From Siphonodentalium dalli (taxonomy: Eukaryota; Mollusca; Scaphopoda; Gadilida; Siphonodentaliidae), in assembly GCA_032622095.1 (NCBI GenBank), contig CP136068.1, positions 54,708,025-54,772,024 of the forward strand: DNA of 64,000 bases, in the 5' to 3' direction. This document shows, one piece after another, positions 58,634-64,000 of the stretch (position 1 is the stretch's first letter; each line of letters begins with the position of its first letter). A program made the position numbers and the translations under genes. The notes below the pieces were generated by a model. The model was given only the letters and a program-made list of their open reading frames with translations, searched no databases and was not told the DNA's origin.

Positions 58634-60553
58634 GTGAGTGCTTATACTATTTCACAAGGGGTTAATACTAATACCTTTCAACTTTTCTCTCTTTCATTGA
58701 TTAAATTAGGAACTCATAAACATTTTGGTGTAGATTTAATCAAATCTCATATATAAATTCAAAATATGTGGTTTATTGATGAACTTGGATTGTTGACAAA
58801 GCATTAAATAGGTAATGAGAATAAATTTCAAAAATATTTTTTGGGTCATGGCGCATGTGTATGTCATTCAACCTTTGATGTTGGTTTACTTGAACCATTC
58901 ATTCAGATTGGATCAGTTAATGTTTGTTGTGCAATAGGACTGTGTCCCAACAATGTAGATCACTTCAGTCCTGGTCAAGAATACTAGATGCTGATCAAGA
59001 TATAGTTCCACCGATTGTGAGGGTGTAAATTATGCTATAGCAAGGGCATGGGGTGATGATGTAAATTATGCTATAGCCGGGGCATGGGGTGATTGTGTAA
59101 ATTATGCTATAGCCGGGGCATGGGGTGATTGTGTAGATTATGATATAGCAAGGATATATGGTCTGACAGTATAAATTATGCTATAGCAGGGGCATCGGGT
59201 GATTGTGTAAATTATGATAGAGCAGGGGCATGGGGTGATTGTGTAGATTATGCTATAGCAGGGGTGTATGGGGTGATGGTGTAAATTATGATATATCAAG
59301 TGCATGGGGTGATTGTGTAAATTATGAAATAGCAGGGGCATGGGGTGATTGTGTAAATTATGATATAGTAGGGGTATATGTGGTGATGGTGTAAATTATG
59401 ATATAGAAGGGGTACCGTATATGGGGTGATTGTGAAATTATGATAGAGCAGGGGCATGGGTGATGGTGTAATTAGGATATAGCTGAGGTATATGGGGTGA
59501 TGGTATAAATTATGATATAACAGGGACATTGGGTGATGATGGTGTAAATTATGCTATAGCAGGGGCATGGGGTGATTCTGTAAATTATGATATAGCAGGG
59601 GTATATGGGGTGATGGTATAAATTATGCTATAACAGGGGCATGGGTGATTGTGTAAATTATGATATAGGAGGGGCATGTGGTGATGGTGTAAATTATGCA
59701 ATAACAGTGGTATGGGTGATTGTGTAAATAATGATATAGCTGGGGTATATGGTGATGATGGTATAAATTATGCTATAGCAGGGACATGGGGTGATGATGG
59801 TGTAAATTATGATATAGCAGGGGCATGGGGGTGATTGTGTAAATTATGCTATAGCAGGGGCATGGGGTGATTGTGTAAATTATGATATAGCTGGGGTATA
59901 TGGTGATGATGGTATAAATTATGATATAACAGGGACATGGGGTGATGATGGTGTAAATTATGATATAGAGGGGCATGGGGTGATTGTGTAAATTATGATA
60001 TAGCAGGGGCATGGGGTGATGTTGTAAATTATGATATAGAAGGGGCTTGGGGTGATTGTGTAAATTATGATATAGCACAGGTATATGTCGTGATGGTATA
60101 AATTATCATATTGCAGGGGCATGGGATGATGGTGTAAATTATGAAATAGCAGGGACATGGGGTGATGATGGTGTAAATTACGATATAGCTTGGGCATGGG
60201 GTGGTGCTTCCTCTTTGGCAGCATTTGTCTTGATTGAATTAATTGGGTGGCAAAAAAAAAAGAGGAAACTTTAGTCTACCAGATTTATTGATTGGATTTT
60301 CCCAACAAGACATTAATTGTTGTGTGCAGAAAAATGGTCATGATAAGGCTTCATGAACTGCAGAGAAATATATAATAAAAAATAGATTTCTCACAGATTT
60401 CTCACTGGTATGGGCCTTTTGATTAGTTTATTCTTTCATATAACAATGGAACAAACTACATGTATTATTGAAAGCAAGACAAATCTGTATTTGAGATATT
60501 AACAGGGAAACATTTGACACTATATGATAACATTTGTTTTCTTTCTTTTGCAG
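58634..60553. other. Intron 14, mostly a 36-bp minisatellite
   Basis: 58634-59009 and 60200-60553 have nothing recognised; between them lies the minisatellite annotated separately. The intron ends in a long pyrimidine tract and cag. Confidence 0.65.
59010..60200. repeat. 36-bp minisatellite, about 32 degenerate units
   Basis: The unit is gtgtaaattatgctatagca then ggggcatggggtgatt. There are many single-base changes and small indels (33-39 bp units), alternating ggggcatgggg with ggggtatatgg types. Minus-strand open frames reading YHNLHHHP-type repeats are by-products of the period; not coding. Confidence 0.95.
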
Positions 60554-60620
60554 TGAGTCCACCAGCTTGGGTTCGGTTGTGGGCAATATACTGTTAGATA
60601 TATTAGCTGTTCTCAATAAA
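60554..60620 (+). CDS. Probable last exon: immediate TGA and polyadenylation signal
   Basis: A long pyrimidine tract ends in ttgcag at 60553. Joined to exon 14 (codon-boundary phase) the exon starts with TGA, so the protein would end ..SAIIGPV. AATAAA is at 60615-60620. This gives a simple 3' end: stop, about 60 bases, polyadenylation signal. The alternative is a last exon at 60798-60878. I cannot decide between them by sequence; the tract and signal favour this one, while ending a beta-sandwich module right at its last strand is plausible but tight. Confidence 0.45.
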
Positions 60621-60797
60621 GATGCAGGCCATTCAGTTTCTGTTTTAATTTATATGTTATTGTCAGTCTCCACCCATGGCAAATTTTAATATAATCGGTT
60701 CAGTTGTTTGAGAGTGAATTTTGATAATTCACGACTAATCAAATCACAAGTATTATGTGATGCAAACCCAAATGTAACTGTTCCAACAAATTCATAG

Positions 60798-60878
60798 GGT
60801 ACGCCTACCCTGATAACAGATACTACCACAAACGAAGTGAATGAAGGCTATACTGGATTACATGCATCCATTCCTTAG
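60798..60878 (+). CDS. Alternative last exon candidate
   Basis: The acceptor is ttcatag at 60797. Phase 0 reading gives GTPTLITDTTTNEVNEGYTG then LHASIP and a stop at 60876. The phase fits exon 14, and a Thr-rich tail is plausible, but the polypyrimidine tract is weak. A gtgaat inside it could even be a donor to a further exon. Confidence 0.3.
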   Translation, partial: GTPTLITDTTTNEVNEGYTGLHASIP

Positions 60879-61331
60879 TTTGAACAGATATCTCTGCCAC
60901 TGGTTGTCGATCTTAATGCAATTTGATATTGTCATTATTTATCCATCTTATAAAGAGGTCTTCCACTGGAATGTCAACACTGTTAATATTTTTTGTTCTG
61001 GTGTTATTCAAATTTGTAGACATTTTACATATATATCTTGGCCACAAGTTTTCAGAAGGCTATTGTGAATATTTTGTTTGATAGAACCTAATATGTTTCA
61101 AAACGATGCTTCATTGCTACATGTAGGGTAGTTCAATATAAGATTTTGGATATATATATTGTACCAGGGTTCACGCTGTCATTGGCCAATGGACATTTGT
61201 TTTCATAAATAGCCAAAACAAATTTCATTTGGCCAAACTTTTATTTACCCCGACATTGGCAACATCTGAATTCTAATTCAAACACCCAAATTGATTCCCA
61301 GGGAGGATTTGGAAGGGGCAGAACCCCTCCC

Positions 61332-62264
61332 CTACAACCCACTTTGGAATGAGGAAGGTGTTATGAGAATGATATGACATAAACATAACGATGAAGGGGT
61401 GAAAAATGATCTAGACATATTTCTTTTTCTTCGCTTTCTTTTTTCTTCTGTTGTTACTGCTGCTGTTGTTGTTGTTGTCTGAGGAGGCTCCACTCCGTGC
61501 TGTCTGAGTATTTCGTCGACCTCTTCATGCCGTTGTTGTCGCTGTTGTTCTGTGAGGAGGCGCTCCTCTTCGCGCTCTCTGCGTGCTTCTCGTTCTTCTT
61601 GTTCAGCCTTGACTTCTGCCATAAGTCTGTATGACGAGGCGACTAGGTCTTTGATGGAACGGGTGGAGCCGGTGCTGTTGTTGTTACCCATGGAGATGGA
61701 GGACACCGGGATAAGATGGAATTCCGGTGTCCGAGGTGGTAAACTGTCCATCTCCACATCGAAGCTGGCGGCAGGAACATCGGGGGTGGTGTCCTCGTCC
61801 CTGTCTCCGCTCGCCTCGATGACGACAGCAGGGACCTCCGGCAGATCAACGGCGTCCCTGCTAGCTGGTCTGATGTCGCCTGTCTCCAGGCAGGTCAGGT
61901 CGTCTGGGCGTCTCTCAGACAACTCCGACCCACCGGCTGTGACAATGGACGTCGGCTGGACCACACGGGGAGGGGTGACTGGCAGATCAACAGTCACCCC
62001 CACCTTCTTCTTCCATTTCGCCCGTCTTGCGGCGTCCCTTCTTCTCTTAGATGGCGTCTTTCTCTTTGGAGGCCCCTTCTTCAAACCACGGCTCGTTGCG
62101 GTGTTCCTGTCCCGGGCAGAAGACCTCTGGATACCAGCATCCTCTGTCCGGAATTCAATGCAGAGAACCAGAAAGCCCCTGTCAGCCTGGAGTGACCAGC
62201 TGGCAGTGTCCACAATCTGACTTCTCTGCATAGCAGCTAACACGGCATCGGGGATTAGTTCCAT
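61332..62264 (-). CDS. Intronless GC-rich ORF, uncharacterised basic/coiled-coil protein
   Basis: An open frame of 310 codons on the minus strand, notably GC-rich compared with the surrounding DNA. The N-terminus (ELIPDAVLAAMQRSQIVDTA then WSLQADRGFLVLCIEFRT) looks like a small folded part. It is followed by a highly basic stretch (KKGPPKRKTPSKRRRDAARR, residues about 61-88), which could be nuclear-localising or nucleic-acid-binding. Next is a Pro/Asp/Val-rich middle (about 90-195), then an E/R/Q-rich helical segment (about 212-255) of coiled-coil type, and a second basic cluster EEKRKRRKR. Similar basic 'SKRRRDAAR' ORFs recur in invertebrate genomes, possibly as part of mobile elements (inference). 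It has no recognised catalytic domain and is not part of the mosaic gene. Confidence 0.55.
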   Translation of the reverse strand: MELIPDAVLAAMQRSQIVDTASWSLQADRGFLVLCIEFRTEDAGIQRSSARDRNTATSRGLKKGPPKRKTPSKRRRDAARRAKWKKKVGVTVDLPVTPPRVVQPTSIVTAGGSELSERRPDDLTCLETGDIRPASRDAVDLPEVPAVVIEASGDRDEDTTPDVPAASFDVEMDSLPPRTPEFHLIPVSSISMGNNNSTGSTRSIKDLVASSYRLMAEVKAEQEEREARREREEERLLTEQQRQQRHEEVDEILRQHGVEPPQTTTTTAAVTTEEKRKRRKRNMSRSFFTPSSLCLCHIILITPSSFQSGL

Positions 62265-64000
62265 AATCCGTCCTGAGCCTAATCCAAAACCATCTCACTC
62301 GCCGGCGCTAGCACGATGGCGGCTGCTTCCCGAAGGTAACAATCCACACAACTCACTCGTGCTAACGTCTGATGATCGGAACAGCAAGCACACAACAAAG
62401 CAAAGTATCGTGCGCTCCGCTCGACGATCACCAGATTTGATGATGGGAGCGACACGATCGGACCAAATTTATAGTTTGATCATCTGCTAATTGTTTAGGT
62501 GATACAACTTAATGGTTACAAAAGGCACTCATGGCAGTGCACTATCAAACAATGGGCCAACAAAATGCATTAAAACAGTAATGAGGATTAACTGTCACCT
62601 ATGAATCCTTTGTCTGTCACAGGGCTGAATGGTCGATGGTGGGTATATAGTGGTTCATAGTCAAGTAACAATGGTGGGATTAAAGAAGTCCAGACATTGT
62701 ATTTGAAGATATGGACATTATATTGAATGTTAGATGTTAAATAAAACAAAAATATTCATTGTGAGAACAGAAACTTGAAATGAGGATTTATTTTGGCCAA
62801 AGAATTTTCGGCCCAGCGGGAACACTGTTATACACAATACTTGTGCGAACATTTAGTAAAATATAATATAGTGGTCAGATGATCGTAGCCCATTTAAATA
62901 TAACCATGGATATATGCCAGATATAACCGTACAAAAAAACCTCTGTGCTTTTAACCGTGTATTTATCCATGGTGTGTGTGCTTGTGGTTGGCCATAACCT
63001 GGTGTTATTGTTTTGAAGGGTAATCATCATATTCGACTGGTGTTAGATTGGTAATGGGATTAGCGGTTTCTATGTCTTGTCTTGTCAGATTTTGTTGAAA
63101 CTTTACCTGAAATAGACACACTTTTTATACTAGAATGTACGCAACAGGAGCGCGAGGAAATAGCACATCGACTGGGTTTAAGGGTTTTTGGAGACTGAGC
63201 AGAAAGTCACAAATATCAAGCTTATGATTTATGGCTGTTTTGTAGCTGTAATGTAGCTGCATTTTTGCTGTAAGATAACTGTTTTGTGTCTGTCTTCAAA
63301 ATGTTAGGCCTAAAAAAATAATAGCTGTTTCCACTAACGGGGGTCCCAAAAATGTTGGGTCGGTAGGTAGGTAAACTATCAGATACTTAGTAGCAATTCT
63401 CGAACTGTCTGGAAGTGTCGGCGACCTTCAATCAATTCCGACCCTTTGAAGTTTTCTCTGATCTTCCGACAAAAGCACGTGTGCAGTCACTGTGTATCAA
63501 GTCTGAATGCACACAAGGAAGTGACAACGTAAAAGTGGCATTGTGTGGCAATGGGTGCTTTCGTAACTTAATAGTTAATACTGCACGAAAGCAACATGGA
63601 TTCAAATTGCAATCACACCACGACATACTAAAAACTGTTTTACAGTGGGGTTTATAAAAACTATGTAAGTCAACAAAGTTTGAAGATTGAGATCAGCTGC
63701 ACAATGTCTTCACTCTTCCCGTTCTTCCTCCATGTTGTGATCTAATATGATCAATTCAATTGAGTGACCAAACAGACATCGTAGTTGAAACAACCCAAAA
63801 CCTCTTTAACTTCTTCAATTATCTTCCCTTTTATCAAGGAAATTGAATAGGGATCTCGTCGATTCGTCCTGGGTACGAAACGACTTCGATTCGTCCCAAC
63901 TTAGAAATTTACTTTGATTGATTCGTCCCATATAGGCTACTATGGTTGTTTCGTACCCCGAATAGAATTATACAACCAGCTAATAAATTTAATATAAAAA
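62265..64000. other. Right flank, no gene recognised
   Basis: 62265-62470 is GC-richer and may be the upstream region of the minus-strand ORF. At 63415-63657 an 80-codon plus-strand frame (ATFNQFRPFEVFSDLPTKAR .. CGNGCFRNLIVNTARKQHGF) has a protein-like composition but no family I recognise and no clear splice partners. The rest is AT-rich. Confidence 0.5.

Noticed and set aside
59138-60224. His/Tyr/Pro-rich minus-strand open frames
   Set aside because: By-products of the 36-bp minisatellite; the frame breaks wherever the unit length changes.
61552-62220. 222-codon plus-strand open frame
   Set aside because: Antisense shadow of the minus-strand ORF at 61332-62264, whose composition (basic core, coiled coil) is more protein-like.

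Overview
The window is animal nuclear DNA, most likely from a marine lophotrochozoan such as a mollusc. This is inferred from large AT-rich introns, GT-AG exons encoding mosaic extracellular domains, Ty3/Gypsy and CR1/L2-type LINE debris, a decayed KIAA1958-like (DUF3504) gene and many MITEs and minisatellites. The species cannot be named from sequence alone, and no bacterial-type operon, CRISPR array or confident tRNA/rRNA was seen.

The backbone is one plus-strand gene that enters from the left and runs to about 60.6 kb. Fourteen coding exons can be placed (1230-1370, 11466-11575, 15525-15649, 30920-31041, 35074-35206, 40342-40460, 43610-43738, 44848-45036, 45992-46148, 51553-51791, 52523-52657, 53964-54140, 55569-55782, 58342-58633). 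All have AG/GT borders and every consecutive splice phase is compatible. Together they encode about 760 residues in the order: unknown module, CUB, kringle, ShK-like Cys module, sushi (CCP), C-type lectin domain, ShKT module, second sushi, and a beta-rich unnamed module. The product should be a secreted or membrane-anchored mosaic protein that binds sugar and/or protein ligands; its start is outside the window. The last intron is followed at once by an in-frame TGA and an AATAAA (60554-60620); a second possible last exon lies at 60798-60878.

More than 90% of the transcribed span is intron, and the introns hold layered mobile DNA. Intron 1 has a 33-bp minisatellite split by a 6.25-kb TIR element that itself contains a TTAA-flanked palindromic element and another TIR element. 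Intron 2 has a 37-bp minisatellite split by a 1.6-kb insertion ending in a long hairpin. Intron 3 (15 kb) has foldback and repeat families, a DUF3504 pseudogene and a 4.6-kb TIR element with GTAC target duplications. Intron 5 has an L2/CR1-type LINE nested in an opposite-strand LINE. Intron 9 splits the lectin domain and carries a decayed Gypsy element. Intron 13 has a hAT-type element with a perfect 8-bp target duplication. Intron 14 has a 36-bp minisatellite.

The most unusual feature is at the lectin domain. The intron/exon junction at the 5' end of its first exon is tandemly repeated, giving six near-identical splice acceptors at about 69-bp spacing. The 3' end of the same exon with its donor is repeated three more times in the next intron. 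Downstream of the gene, an intronless GC-rich ORF lies on the minus strand (61332-62264).
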